A stretch of 64,000 nt of DNA from Telluria sp042683405 (GTDB taxonomy: Bacteria; Pseudomonadota; Gammaproteobacteria; Burkholderiales; Burkholderiaceae_D): positions 248,001 through 312,000 of the forward strand of contig NZ_JBHUJS010000002.1 in the NCBI RefSeq assembly GCF_042683405.1, given 5' to 3'. The notes below the pieces were generated by a model that worked only from the letters and a program-made list of their open reading frames with translations, was not told where the DNA came from and ran no database searches. Shown one piece after another: positions 42,701 through 51,477 of the stretch (positions within the stretch are counted from its first letter, which is position 1; each line of letters begins with the position of its first letter). Both the position numbers and the translations under genes were made by a program.

Positions 42701-43162
42701 ATGGTACAACAGCTCCCTTTTCCCATCCGCACTGAATGCCCGCCCGGCGCGTGTACGTGCGACCGGGAGCGGCTGCTGGAAGATCCGGCCGGCGACTTGC
42801 GCGTACTCAAACTCACGCGCGAAGAGGAAAAGCGCCTGATCGCCCGCATCGAGGCCATCGCCACCTATGACGAATTGCGCCGCCTGACCGGCAAGCTGCA
42901 GGACATGGTCGGCATCGACCTCCAGATCACCCCGTCCGTGCATGGCGTGCGCACGGTGCGCGGCCTGACCATCCGCCTGGCCGAGCGGCCCGGCCTGTGC
43001 CGCAAGCTGCGCCAGTCGATCCCGGCCGCGGTCCGCCGCTGCCTGGACCGCAAGCCCGACATCGTCTACGCCATGCTGGACGCGCACGGCCTGCTGGCCG
43101 ACCCCGGCCTGGCCACCAGCGATGCCGCCGGCGACGCCGGCGCGCCCGACCTCCTCTCCTGA
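42701..43162 (+). CDS. Conserved hypothetical with CPPGACTCDRE motif
   Basis: The 153-aa protein has a short N-terminal Cys cluster (ECPPGACTCDRERLL, residues about 12-26). Helical and mixed segments follow (LTREEEKRLIARIEAI, YDELRRLTGKLQDMVG, RTVRGLTIRLAERPGLCRKLRQSIPAAVRRCLD). I recall similar hypotheticals in Burkholderiales but no function. Four cysteines in all suggest metal or redox chemistry, unproven. Start at ATG 42701 is chosen because the Cys motif follows it closely; no clear Shine-Dalgarno. Confidence 0.7.
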   Translation: MVQQLPFPIRTECPPGACTCDRERLLEDPAGDLRVLKLTREEEKRLIARIEAIATYDELRRLTGKLQDMVGIDLQITPSVHGVRTVRGLTIRLAERPGLCRKLRQSIPAAVRRCLDRKPDIVYAMLDAHGLLADPGLATSDAAGDAGAPDLLS

Positions 43163-43276
43163 CAACTCATCCTTGATGTAGGCCAAGCGCCTGCACCGGT
43201 CGGCTGAACTCCCCAGCCAACCCGGCGTCTATTTGCCATCCGCAGCATCGCGGCTACCTTTGACATCGGAGAGTAT

Positions 43277-43759
43277 ATGAACGCCCTCGCACCCACGCCG
43301 GCCTTGCAATCGCACCTCGACGCGCAGGTTTCGCTGATGACCGACATGGCCGGCAAGATGTACGACGCCATCCACCGCATTACCGAACTCAATCTCAAGC
43401 TGGCGCAGCAACTGGTGGACGACAGCATGGCCGCCACCCGCCAGGTGATCTCCTCGGCCGGCCCGATCGAATGCTGCGCGGCGCTGGTGGCGAGCAGCGT
43501 GCCCGCATCCGAGCACCTGCGCACCTACCAGCAGCAGCTGATGAACGTCGTCGCGGGCACCCAGGTCGAACTCACCCGCGCCGCCGAAACCCATATCCCT
43601 GAAGCCAACCGCGCCGCCAGCGCGGTCGCGGACGACATGGTCCGGCGCAGCACCCAGGCCACCGAGCGGCTCGCGTCCGAGCAGCGCAGCGCGCTGGAAC
43701 GCATGGCCTTCCCGGCGGCCGCCGTGCCGAACGGCGGCGCAGAAAACCAGGCGCAATGA
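43277..43759 (+). CDS. phaP: Phasin family protein
   Basis: The 160-aa amphipathic helical protein has the phasin pattern (MTDMAGKMYDAIHRITELNLKLAQQLVDDS, then QQLMNVVAGTQVELTRAAETHIPEANRAA). Phasins coat polyhydroxyalkanoate granules. It is followed by a hemerythrin-type gene after 6 nt. No PHA synthase is in the window. The gene symbol is by family, not by orthology test. Confidence 0.8.
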   Translation: MNALAPTPALQSHLDAQVSLMTDMAGKMYDAIHRITELNLKLAQQLVDDSMAATRQVISSAGPIECCAALVASSVPASEHLRTYQQQLMNVVAGTQVELTRAAETHIPEANRAASAVADDMVRRSTQATERLASEQRSALERMAFPAAAVPNGGAENQAQ

Positions 43760-43765
43760 GCCGCC

Positions 43766-44308
43766 ATGGCGGCAGCAGCAAGGCACGCGCCGCTCGGCCA
43801 GCGCGACGCATTGTCGCTCTTGCGGGCAGAGCACGACATGCTCCTGCGCCTGTTCCACGAGTACGAGCTGCTGCAGTCCTGCCAGGCCCGTGACGACGGC
43901 CGCAAGGCCCTGCTTGCGCGCCGCATCTGCCGCGAGCTCATGGTCCACGCCGCGCTCGAGGAACAGGCGTTCTACCCGGCAGTCGCCCAAGCGGCAGGCA
44001 GCGCGCTGCTCGACGACGCGCTGGTCGAGCACGACGCGCAGCGCCTGCTGATCGGACAGCTGCGTTCCCTGTATCCGGACGACCCCTGCTTCGGCGCGAC
44101 CATCGCCGTGCTGGCCGAGGAAACGCGCCATCACATCGCGCACGAGCAGGGCGCGCTGTTCGGCTGCGCGCGCAGCTGCGGCCTCGACTTGCAGCTGCTG
44201 GCGCAGCAGCTGGCGGCACGGCGCAAGGCGCTCGAGCGCGGTACGGACGCGCACGCCGCTGCGGCGCATGCGGCGGCATTCGCATGGTCGCCTCGGCTGG
44301 ACGAATGA
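43766..44308 (+). CDS. Hemerythrin HHE-domain protein
   Basis: The 180-aa protein has the di-iron ligand pattern of HHE domains: LLRAEHDMLL (His23), MVHAALEEQAFYP (His61, Glu65), LVEHDAQ (His89) and RHHIAHEQGALF (His122-126). Such proteins bind oxygen, NO or iron and take part in redox or nitrosative stress responses. It begins 6 nt after the phasin gene. A hairpin GCAGCCGCC/GGCGGCTGC at 44309-44339 may end the transcript. Confidence 0.85.
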   Translation: MAAAARHAPLGQRDALSLLRAEHDMLLRLFHEYELLQSCQARDDGRKALLARRICRELMVHAALEEQAFYPAVAQAAGSALLDDALVEHDAQRLLIGQLRSLYPDDPCFGATIAVLAEETRHHIAHEQGALFGCARSCGLDLQLLAQQLAARRKALERGTDAHAAAAHAAAFAWSPRLDE

Positions 44309-44425
44309 GCAGCCGCCGGCGGAACTCCGGGGCGGCTGCGCCCTCTAACACGCACGGCGCGATATTCGCTCCCGCGCCGGCACAATGGAGCGGTCACGCT
44401 CCCCACTACAACTGAGGAGATTGAA

Positions 44426-44803
44426 ATGGCATCAGGAAAGGACAGCAAAGGCAGCGCGCAGAAGGGCGCCAGCGGCAGCAGCCAGGGCCCGGCCAAGCGC
44501 GGTTTCGCCGCAATGGATGAAAACCAGCAGCGCGAGATTGCCAGCAAGGGCGGCCAGGCGGCCCACCAGAAAGGCACCGCGCACGAGTTCGACTCGGAAG
44601 AAGCGCGCCGCGCGGGCCAGAAAGGTGGCGAGGCCGTCAGCCGCAACCGCGAGCACATGGCCGATATCGGCCGCAAGGGTGGCGAGAGCCGCCAGGCCAG
44701 TCAGCGTGCGGCCGCAGCTGCCGCAGAAGGCAACCTGCAACGGTCGGACTCCTCCGAGCAGCGAGCCGGCCGTGCGGGCAGGGACAAAGACGAGCAGCGA
44801 TAG
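44426..44803 (+). CDS. KGG-repeat stress-induced protein
   Basis: The 125-aa very hydrophilic protein has KGG (stress-induced acidophilic repeat, Con-10-like) motifs: FAAMDENQQREIASKGGQAAH, ARRAGQKGGEAVSRNREHMADIGRKGGESR. It is probably intrinsically disordered; relatives are induced by desiccation or general stress. A GAGGAG precedes the ATG. Confidence 0.85.
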   Translation: MASGKDSKGSAQKGASGSSQGPAKRGFAAMDENQQREIASKGGQAAHQKGTAHEFDSEEARRAGQKGGEAVSRNREHMADIGRKGGESRQASQRAAAAAAEGNLQRSDSSEQRAGRAGRDKDEQR

Positions 44804-45186
44804 CACCGCCAGCCCCTCCCCCCGGCGCGACGCCCCGACGTCCGCCAGTCCGGCGGCATGGCCAGACACCGCATGGCCATGCCGCATCGGACTTCGCCGT
44901 CGCCCGGGTTCACGCGGCGTTCGTTAGCTCCACGCCAACTTAGTTGACGTTTTGTTGCGCATTTGCCGCAAGTAGGCAGACAATTCCCCCAATTTCCATA
45001 GGGAAACTATCGACATTGCATGCGGCTAGGGATACAGTGCATTGGCTTCGGGAAAATACATATCTCGGTAGCCCGACCGTTCTACAAATTGGAACCAATG
45101 CGCCAAACGCCGATTTCCAGTGTTCCCGCGAAACGCGCGCCCTGCGCGCCACGGGGCCGGCTGCGCCCCCTTTCGTCCACTGCCGC
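44804..45186. other. Intergenic region before GGEEF gene
   Basis: In these 383 nt, 44804-44930 is GC-rich without recognisable sites. 44935-45100 is AT-richer and includes TTGACG at 44944 and a small dyad TTTCC-ATAG-GGAAA (44993-45006), a possible promoter zone. The frame of the cyclase gene is open throughout, so a longer N-terminus cannot be excluded. Confidence 0.5.
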
Positions 45187-46296
45187 ATGACCCTTCATCG
45201 ACTTCACAGACTGCTGGCAGGATCCGATCCGCGGATGCGGCGCATGCTCGGCTACTGGGCCGGCACCAGCCTGTTCTACCTGTTCAGCATCGCCCTGTTC
45301 TGGTCCGGCGTGGAGCACGCCGGCCTGTCGCGCGATGCGGCCCGGCTGCTGACCCTGGTGGGCCTGGCGGGAATGGCGGTGTCCTACTCCATGCTGCGGC
45401 TATCTTCGCGCCTGGGGATCGCACCGTGGAAGCTGGCCATCGGCCAGGCCCTGTATGCCCTCACGTGCAACGTTGCGCTGTATACGGTGACCGGTCCGAT
45501 CCGCGGCGCCGCGCTGATGGTGCTGCTGGTCGTGATCGTGTTCTGCACCTTTTCGCTCAGCCCGCGCCAGACGACCGCCCTGTTCGGCGTCACCGTGGTG
45601 TCGCTGGGCGCGACCATGCTGTGGATGGTGGCCCGTGATCCGGTCACCTATCCTCCCGCGATCGAATTGCTGCACTTCTCGCTGGCGTTCATCTCGCTGG
45701 CGGCGGTGACGGCGCTGACGACCGTGATGACCAGGCTGCGCAAGCGGCTGAGCCGTCAGAAGCACGAATTGCAGGAGGCCTTGCTCACCATCCGCAAGCT
45801 GGCGACGGTGGACGAACTGACCGCGCTGGCGAACCGCCGGCACATGAACGAAGTGCTGAGCGCTGAGGAGAAGCGCGTCAACGCGACCAACGGCGTGGTG
45901 TGCATCGCCCTGCTCGACATCGACCTGTTCAAATCGGTCAACGACCGCTTTGGCCATGCCTGCGGCGACCAGGTGCTGCGCTCGTTCGCCGACGCCGCGC
46001 GCCAGGAATTGCGGTCGGCCGACGTGCTGGCGCGCTGGGGCGGCGAAGAATTCCTGCTGCTGTTGCCGGACACCGCGCTGGCCGAAGCGCACCTGGTACT
46101 GCAGCGCATGGCCCAGCGCTTCCGCGAGTCGAGCATCCCGGGCATCGACGAACGCGTGCGCATCACCTTCTCGGCCGGCGTGGTCGAGCGCCGCATCGGC
46201 GAACCGTTCTCCGAGACCATCAGCCGCGCCGACCACGCGATGTACCGCGCCAAGTCGGGCGGACGCGACCGCATCCTCACCGCCGAGTCCGCGTAA
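45187..46296 (+). CDS. Membrane-bound diguanylate cyclase (GGEEF)
   Basis: The 369-aa protein has about six hydrophobic segments in residues 15-185, a helical linker (RLRKRLSRQKHELQEALLTI) and a GGDEF domain (about 200-365). It keeps DELTALANRRHMNE, DIDLFKSVNDRFGH, the active GGEEF at 285-289 and the inhibitory RxxD site at 276-279. It should make cyclic di-GMP. Its membrane part resembles 6TM sensory modules with no known ligand. Start at ATG 45187 is by domain logic; no Shine-Dalgarno. Confidence 0.9.
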   Translation: MTLHRLHRLLAGSDPRMRRMLGYWAGTSLFYLFSIALFWSGVEHAGLSRDAARLLTLVGLAGMAVSYSMLRLSSRLGIAPWKLAIGQALYALTCNVALYTVTGPIRGAALMVLLVVIVFCTFSLSPRQTTALFGVTVVSLGATMLWMVARDPVTYPPAIELLHFSLAFISLAAVTALTTVMTRLRKRLSRQKHELQEALLTIRKLATVDELTALANRRHMNEVLSAEEKRVNATNGVVCIALLDIDLFKSVNDRFGHACGDQVLRSFADAARQELRSADVLARWGGEEFLLLLPDTALAEAHLVLQRMAQRFRESSIPGIDERVRITFSAGVVERRIGEPFSETISRADHAMYRAKSGGRDRILTAESA

Positions 46297-46318
46297 GGGG
46301 ACTCGTCTCCTTGCGCCG

Positions 46319-46900
46319 CTAGCGCAGGTCGGGGTTGCCGCGCACTTGCGGCACGGCGGCGAATGCGGCCTGCAGCCGTTCCACCAGCGCCCCGGGATCG
46401 CTCTCGCTCATCATGAGCTGCGCATGCCGGTCCTGCACGAAGCCTTCGCGGTTCTGGTGTGCGACAAAGTCGATCAGGCGGTCGTAGAAACCGTCCACAT
46501 TCAGCAGCCCGACCGGCTTGGTGTGAATGCCGAGCTGCGACCAGGTCAGCATCTCGAACAGTTCTTCCAGCGTGCCCATCCCGCCCGGCATCGCGATGAA
46601 TCCGTCCGCCAGGTCCGACATCATGGCTTTACGCTCGTGCATGTCCTTGACAACGAACAGGCGCGTCAGGCCGGCATGCCCCACCTCGCGCTCGACCAGC
46701 GCGCGCGGAATCACACCGGTGACTTCGCCCCCAAGGCGCAACACCTCGTCCGCGATCACGCCCATCAGGCCGACGTTGCCGCCGCCATACACCAGCGGCA
46801 GCTTGCGCGCGACCATCTGCTGCGCCAGCGCCCGCGCGGCCTCGGCATAGCGCGGCGAAGCGCCATGCGATGCGCCGCAATAGACTGCAATTGCTCTCAT
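46319..46900 (-). CDS. LOG-family protein (TIGR00730)
   Basis: The 193-aa Rossmann-fold protein has VYCGASHG, LVYGGGNVGLMGVIADEVL and the phosphoribohydrolase motif PGGMGTLEELFEMLTW. LOG proteins release cytokinin-type bases from nucleoside monophosphates; bacterial roles vary. ATG 46900 is preferred; a TTG three codons earlier also fits. It lies 30 nt after the TetR gene and is likely co-transcribed with it. Confidence 0.9.
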   Translation of the reverse strand: MRAIAVYCGASHGASPRYAEAARALAQQMVARKLPLVYGGGNVGLMGVIADEVLRLGGEVTGVIPRALVEREVGHAGLTRLFVVKDMHERKAMMSDLADGFIAMPGGMGTLEELFEMLTWSQLGIHTKPVGLLNVDGFYDRLIDFVAHQNREGFVQDRHAQLMMSESDPGALVERLQAAFAAVPQVRGNPDLR

Positions 46901-46930
46901 ATTGTCCAATCGATGTAGTAAGGGAGGCGC

Positions 46931-47596
46931 CTACTTGAGCTTCTTGAGGTATTCCTCCGACAGCTTCTGGAACAGCAGCCGGGTATCGCCGCGCAGGTAG
47001 GGGCCGATCTGCGACAGCACCTGGTAGCAGCCGCGCGCGAGCGAATCGAGCATGGCCTGCTGCTCGTTGTACTTGCGCGGGTTGCGCACGTATTCGTACG
47101 ACAGCCAGTAGGTGGCGACCACCACCATGTTGGTGGCCAGCGCATCGATCTCGGCATCGGTCGCCTCCATCGAACCTTCGCCGCGCAGGTCTTCGCACAG
47201 CTGGCGCGCCACCTTGGTCTTGTGGTTGAGGATCTGCTTGAAGTGCAGCTCCAGCTTGCGGTTACGCGACAGCAGGTCCGACAGGTCGCGGTACAGGAAG
47301 CGATAGCGCCAGATCAGCTCGAACGTGACGTGCAGGTAGAACCAGACGTCTTCGAGATTCGAGCGGCGCGTTTCCGGAACGGTCAGGATGCGCTCGATCT
47401 CCGCTTCGAACTGCACGAAGATCGAATTGACGATGTCGTCCTTGTTGCGGAAGTGGTAGTACAGGTTGCCGGGCGAGATGTTCATCTCTTCGGCGATGAC
47501 CGTGGTCGTGATGTTTGGCTCGCCGAACTCGTTGAACAGCCGCAGCGATAGTTCAAGGATGCGTTCGCGGGTTCGTCGGGGCGCTTTCTGGAGCAT
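46931..47596 (-). CDS. TetR-family transcriptional regulator
   Basis: The 221-aa regulator has an N-terminal HTH (RTRERILELSLRLFNEFGEPNITTTVIAEEMNISPGNLYYHFRNKDDI; shown in parts in family logos) and a C-terminal all-helical dimer domain. The binding target is unknown. It lies between the LOG gene and the PHA-granule protein gene, all on the minus strand. Start at ATG 47596 gives the usual short arm before the HTH. Confidence 0.9.
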   Translation of the reverse strand: MLQKAPRRTRERILELSLRLFNEFGEPNITTTVIAEEMNISPGNLYYHFRNKDDIVNSIFVQFEAEIERILTVPETRRSNLEDVWFYLHVTFELIWRYRFLYRDLSDLLSRNRKLELHFKQILNHKTKVARQLCEDLRGEGSMEATDAEIDALATNMVVVATYWLSYEYVRNPRKYNEQQAMLDSLARGCYQVLSQIGPYLRGDTRLLFQKLSEEYLKKLK

Positions 47597-47699
47597 GGTG
47601 GGAGTGTCTATTCTTGTTCCCGCAAGCATACCAGATCGACACCCCTCCAACCCGGGCAGCCGCCGGCGCAGCGGCGGGCAAAGCGTGCCAGCACCGCTC

Positions 47700-48200
47700 C
47701 TAGCCGCTGCGCGACCCCGTTTTGCGGACCGCCGCCTTGCGCGCCACCGCCTTGGCGGCCGGCTTGGCCGCCGCCTTGCGCGCCGGCTTTTTCACCGTCC
47801 CCGTCGCGGCTGCTGCCGGCGCAGCCCGCCGCGCCGGCCTGGCGCCGCCCTGCTCCACCGCAGCGGCCAGGCGCTCGACCTGTGCGCTCAGCTCCTCGAC
47901 GCGCAGCCTGAGCTGCGCCACTTCGTCATGGTCCGGCACGCCCATCGTGGCCAGCGCGCGCGCCACGCGCTCCTCGAACACCTGCTCCAGCTTGTCGCCG
48001 GAGCCGGACGAACGCTCGCCCTTGCGCGGGCTGCGCTGCAGTTCGGCGCCCTCCTTGACCAGCTTCGAGAACACGCGGCCGCCCTCTTCCTGCGCCTTGG
48101 CGAATGCGCCGAGGCCGGCCTGCCAGATCTGCGCTGCCGACGCGCGCACCGCGTTGGCCAGGCTGTCGTCGTCGACCGTGGGCTTGAGTTTTTTTACCAT
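47700..48200 (-). CDS. PhaI-type PHA granule-associated protein (phasin)
   Basis: The 166-aa protein is of the TIGR01837/PhaI-PhaF class. The N-terminal amphipathic granule-binding region has ANAVRASAAQIWQAGLGAFAKAQEEGGRVF and KLVKEGAEL. A predicted leucine-rich coiled coil (VAQLRLRVEELSAQVERLAAAV) comes next, then a Lys/Ala-rich histone-like tail (KKPARKAAAKPAAKAVARKA) that in PhaF binds DNA. It could therefore tether PHA granules to the nucleoid. This differs from the phasin family at 43277. Confidence 0.88.
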   Translation of the reverse strand: MVKKLKPTVDDDSLANAVRASAAQIWQAGLGAFAKAQEEGGRVFSKLVKEGAELQRSPRKGERSSGSGDKLEQVFEERVARALATMGVPDHDEVAQLRLRVEELSAQVERLAAAVEQGGARPARRAAPAAAATGTVKKPARKAAAKPAAKAVARKAAVRKTGSRSG

Positions 48201-48342
48201 CGTGGGACTCCCGCCCGCAGCGGCGCAGGCTTTTCCGTTCTGGCCATTGTAGGCAGCAAAAGTAGAGATGAGGTTCTAAAGCCGCGGTGGCGGAACCGGG
48301 GTGCGGCATGGTCCCCGGATGAGGTCCGCGTCCGGGCTGGCG

Positions 48343-48672
48343 TCAGCCGTGCGTGCTGGTAAAGCCGGTGGTCAGCCTGCGCGCGCGGATGAAGCTCTTC
48401 GGGAACAGCGCGCGGCCGAGCAGCGAGGGCAGCGCCTTGGTCGGGTGCGAGCCTTCCACCAGTTCGTCCTTACCCAGCACGAGCGTCAGCTCGAGCGGCT
48501 TCGAGCTGCATTTACCCATGCGGAACTGCACGCTGCGCCGGCCCGGCTGCACCGGAATGATGACCTGCTCGCCCTGGCGTACCGAGCCCGCTTCCACGCC
48601 GTCGATCAGGATCGTGTAGCTGCTTGGCTTTTGCTCCCATCCCACTTCCCGGCGAATGACGAGGTTTGGCAT
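48343..48672 (-). CDS. Small hypothetical protein
   Basis: The 109-aa protein starts at ATG 48672 with AAAGGAAA upstream. It reads as mainly beta strand (PSSYTILIDGVEAGSV, EQVIIPVQPGRRSVQFRMG, LELTLVLGKDELV), reminiscent of a PEGA-like or jelly-roll module, followed by a basic tail. No signal peptide. I do not recognise the family. Confidence 0.6.
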   Translation of the reverse strand: MPNLVIRREVGWEQKPSSYTILIDGVEAGSVRQGEQVIIPVQPGRRSVQFRMGKCSSKPLELTLVLGKDELVEGSHPTKALPSLLGRALFPKSFIRARRLTTGFTSTHG

Positions 48673-48715
48673 GCGGGTTTCCTTTCGTTGTTCATCGATG
48701 CAAAGGGGGACCGCA

Positions 48716-49654
48716 TTATACGAAAACTGCGGCCCGCGCCTTCCCGATTTCATCCAGCACGCAGGACAGGATGGCGCGGTCACGCCCCATCGCCACGTGC
48801 CCGACGCCGCCGAACTCGATGGTGCGCGCCCCTTCCAGCACGGAAGAGGTCTGCGGCGCGATGATGTTGTCATGGTGGGTCATGAGCGATGTGACGAGCG
48901 CGCGCATGGCCGGCGTTTCGCTCGCGGCCAGCGCGCGCAGCCAGTCGCTTTCCTCCCCGGTGCGCGGCGAGCGGCACATCTGCGCCGCGTTGCGGCCGGG
49001 TGCGAAGGCGGCCAGCGCCGTACCGTGATGGGGCGTGCCCAGCGTGATCAGGCGCGCGACGGCGCCGCTGCCGTGCGCGCGCAGGTAGGCGCGGCCCACC
49101 AGCCCACCCATGCTGTGCGCCACCAGGATCACGCGTTGCGCGCCCGTGGCCGCCCGCAGCTCTTCCACCCGCCGGGCCACCAAAGGCACGAACTCGTCGA
49201 TGCCGGCCAGGGTCGGTTCCAGGTCCAGGCCCGCGTGGCTGATGCCGCGCGCATCGAGCAGCGGCTGCAGGTGCGCCCAGTAGCCGCTGTTGCAGCCATA
49301 GCCGTGCAGCAGCAGCACTGGCGGCGCGCCGTCGCCGGGGTAGATCCGCACGCACGCACGGGCCCGCACCATGATCCAGGACGAATGCACCATCGTGGCG
49401 TAGAACTCGCCGAAGAATAATCGCAGGCGCCCGCGCAGGCCCAGCGCAAAGCGGGCCGGGACCGGGCTGCCGTAGCGGCGGCTCATCATGAAGTTGTTGG
49501 CGACGATCGCCAGGCGCACCAACAGCACCGCCCCCGCTGCCGGCAATACCGTCATGAAGGGGCTCACACCGAGCCACCGCGCCCCTGCCAGCGCCAGCAC
49601 CAGGACGGCGAACAGCTGCCCCAGCAGCAGCCAGCGCAGCATCCGCGCAGTCAC
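48716..49654 (-). CDS. Membrane-anchored alpha/beta-hydrolase (lipase/PGAP1-like)
   Basis: The 312-aa protein has two N-terminal hydrophobic segments (about 7-27 and 33-53), then a lipase-like hydrolase: VLLLHGYGCNSGYW, nucleophile elbow VAHSMGGLVG, LITLGTPHHGTALA and the terminal EFGGVGHVAM holding the His. GTPHHGT is typical of triacylglycerol lipase and PGAP1-like enzymes. It is probably held in the inner membrane with the catalytic domain in the periplasm or cytoplasm (topology not certain). Confidence 0.85.
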   Translation of the reverse strand: MTARMLRWLLLGQLFAVLVLALAGARWLGVSPFMTVLPAAGAVLLVRLAIVANNFMMSRRYGSPVPARFALGLRGRLRLFFGEFYATMVHSSWIMVRARACVRIYPGDGAPPVLLLHGYGCNSGYWAHLQPLLDARGISHAGLDLEPTLAGIDEFVPLVARRVEELRAATGAQRVILVAHSMGGLVGRAYLRAHGSGAVARLITLGTPHHGTALAAFAPGRNAAQMCRSPRTGEESDWLRALAASETPAMRALVTSLMTHHDNIIAPQTSSVLEGARTIEFGGVGHVAMGRDRAILSCVLDEIGKARAAVFV

Positions 49655-49696
49655 GCTACCCCTCCCGCGCCCCCGCCCGCGACGCAGCCGATATCG

Positions 49697-50476
49697 TCAA
49701 CCGTTGGCATCCTTGTTCCCGGCCTGCTTGATGATCTGGCGCGCGATTCCGCGCAGGATGTTGACCTCCTCGGTCTCGAGCTGGGTCCGCGCGAACAGCC
49801 GCTTCAGGCGCGGCATCAGCTTGCGCGGGTTATCGGCATCGAGGAACCCGACCTTGACCAGCGCTTCCTCCAGGTGCCCGAACATGGCCTCCACCTGGGG
49901 CACGCTGGCCGATTCGCCGGTAAAGCCCGGCGTGCCGCGCGCAGCGCTCACGCCCTCTTCCAGCGCGGCCATCCTGCATTCATAGACCAGCACTTGCGCC
50001 GCCTGCGCCAGGTTCAGCGACGAGTAGCCTGGATTGGCCGGTATGTTGATCAGCACATTGCACTGCTCGACGATCTCGTTCGGCAGTCCGAAGCGCTCGT
50101 TCCCGAAGATCAGCGCCGCCGGCAGGTCTCCATGCGCGGCCATGTGGCCGGCGAACTGGCGCGGCGTCCACACGGGCGGCGAAAATTCGCGCAGCCGGGC
50201 CGACACGGCGGCCGCGAACCGGCATCCGTCCAGCGCCTCCGCCATCGAGCCGGCGATGCGCGCGCCGGACAGGATATCGAGCGCGCCGCTGGCGAACGCC
50301 ACCGCTTCCTCATGCGCCAGCACGCCCGGATCGCGCGGATTGACCAGCACCAGGTCGGAAAACCCCATGGTTTTCATGGCCCGCGCCACCGACCCAACGT
50401 TGCCCGCACGGCTCGTTTCGACAAGGACAACACGCAGGCGATTAAAAACAGAAGTGTCGGTTTGGGGCAGGTTCAT
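49697..50476 (-). CDS. trmJ: tRNA (cytidine/uridine-32-2'-O)-methyltransferase
   Basis: The 259-aa SPOUT-class enzyme has VVLVETSRAGNVGSVARAMK (motif 1), ALIFGNERFGLPNEIVEQC (motif 2) and INIPANPGYSSLNLAQAAQV (motif 3). The C-terminal extension ETEEVNILRGIARQI is typical of TrmJ. It methylates the 2'-O of nucleotide 32 in tRNA anticodon loops. It is divergent from suhB, an arrangement also seen in E. coli. A TATTCT lies only 4 nt before the ATG and no Shine-Dalgarno is seen, so the transcript may be near-leaderless. Confidence 0.92.
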   Translation of the reverse strand: MNLPQTDTSVFNRLRVVLVETSRAGNVGSVARAMKTMGFSDLVLVNPRDPGVLAHEEAVAFASGALDILSGARIAGSMAEALDGCRFAAAVSARLREFSPPVWTPRQFAGHMAAHGDLPAALIFGNERFGLPNEIVEQCNVLINIPANPGYSSLNLAQAAQVLVYECRMAALEEGVSAARGTPGFTGESASVPQVEAMFGHLEEALVKVGFLDADNPRKLMPRLKRLFARTQLETEEVNILRGIARQIIKQAGNKDANG

Positions 50477-50612
50477 TTAGAATAGCGGGAATTGTGCGGC
50501 TTTCGATTGTTCGAATTGTACCGCGCCGCTCTTTAATTCATGCTCGACTTTCCGCGTTCGGCAGTCGCCACAAGGCCTGCCGCGCGCGGTACGTTCATTT
50601 TCAGAAAAGCTT

Positions 50613-51398
50613 ATGCACCCAATGCTCAACACGGCCATCAAGGCCGCGCGACGCGCCGCAGCCGTCATCAACCGCGCTTCGTTCGATATCGACCGGATCA
50701 CTGTCACGGAAAAACAACACAACGATTTCGTTACCGACATCGACCAGGCCGCGGAACAAGCGATCATCGAAACCCTGCTCAAGGCCTATCCGGACCACGC
50801 GATCCTGGCCGAGGAGTCCGGTGCGTCCAAGAACCTGAACGACGAGTCTGAATACTGCTGGATCATCGACCCGATCGATGGCACCACCAACTTCATGCAC
50901 GGCTACCCTCAATACTGCGTCTCGATCGCGCTGGCCCAGCGCGGCGTCGTCACGCAGGGCCTGGTCTACGACCCGGTCCGCAACGACCTGTTCACCGCCA
51001 CCAAGGGCGCCGGCGCCTACCTGAACGACAAGCGCATCCGCGTGACCCGCCACGACCGCCTGGCCAACGCCCTGCTGTCCTCGGGCCACGGCGCCGGTCC
51101 GCGCGCGCTGGACGAATACCTCAAGATGTACCAGATCATGGCCGAACGCTGCCAGGGCATCCGCACCGCGGGTTCTGCAGCGCTCGACCTGGCCAACGTA
51201 GCTGCAGGCCGCAGCGATGGCTATTACGAAAAAGGCCTGAAACAGTGGGACATCGCAGCCGGCGCGCTGCTGGTATCCGAAGCAGGCGGCATCGTCGGCG
51301 AGTTCAATGGCGAGTCCGACATCATGAAGGGCAATATCATCGCCGCTGGCCCGAAAGTCTTTGCCCAGATGGTGCCGCTGCTGTCGCCGTTCGCCTGA
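50613..51398 (+). CDS. suhB: Inositol-1-monophosphatase
   Basis: The 261-aa enzyme has the lithium-sensitive phosphatase motifs: AEESG (67-68 Glu pair), WIIDPIDGTTNF (metal-binding Asp residues near 86 and 89) and the C-terminal KGLKQWDIAAGALLVSEAGG. It hydrolyses inositol phosphates. In E. coli SuhB is also part of the rRNA antitermination complex, a role that may hold here but cannot be read from sequence. Confidence 0.94.
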   Translation: MHPMLNTAIKAARRAAAVINRASFDIDRITVTEKQHNDFVTDIDQAAEQAIIETLLKAYPDHAILAEESGASKNLNDESEYCWIIDPIDGTTNFMHGYPQYCVSIALAQRGVVTQGLVYDPVRNDLFTATKGAGAYLNDKRIRVTRHDRLANALLSSGHGAGPRALDEYLKMYQIMAERCQGIRTAGSAALDLANVAAGRSDGYYEKGLKQWDIAAGALLVSEAGGIVGEFNGESDIMKGNIIAAGPKVFAQMVPLLSPFA

Positions 51399-51477
51399 TC
51401 CCCTGACACTCCGCAGCCGTGCGGCGCCGGTCGAAACCGGCGCGCGCGGCCCATTCCCGATTTCCAGAGAAAACTCC

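Noticed and set aside
47700..48200. PhaI tail taken as a histone H1-like gene
   Set aside because: The N-terminal half carries the granule-binding and coiled-coil region of PhaI/PhaF, so the Lys/Ala tail is part of that family.
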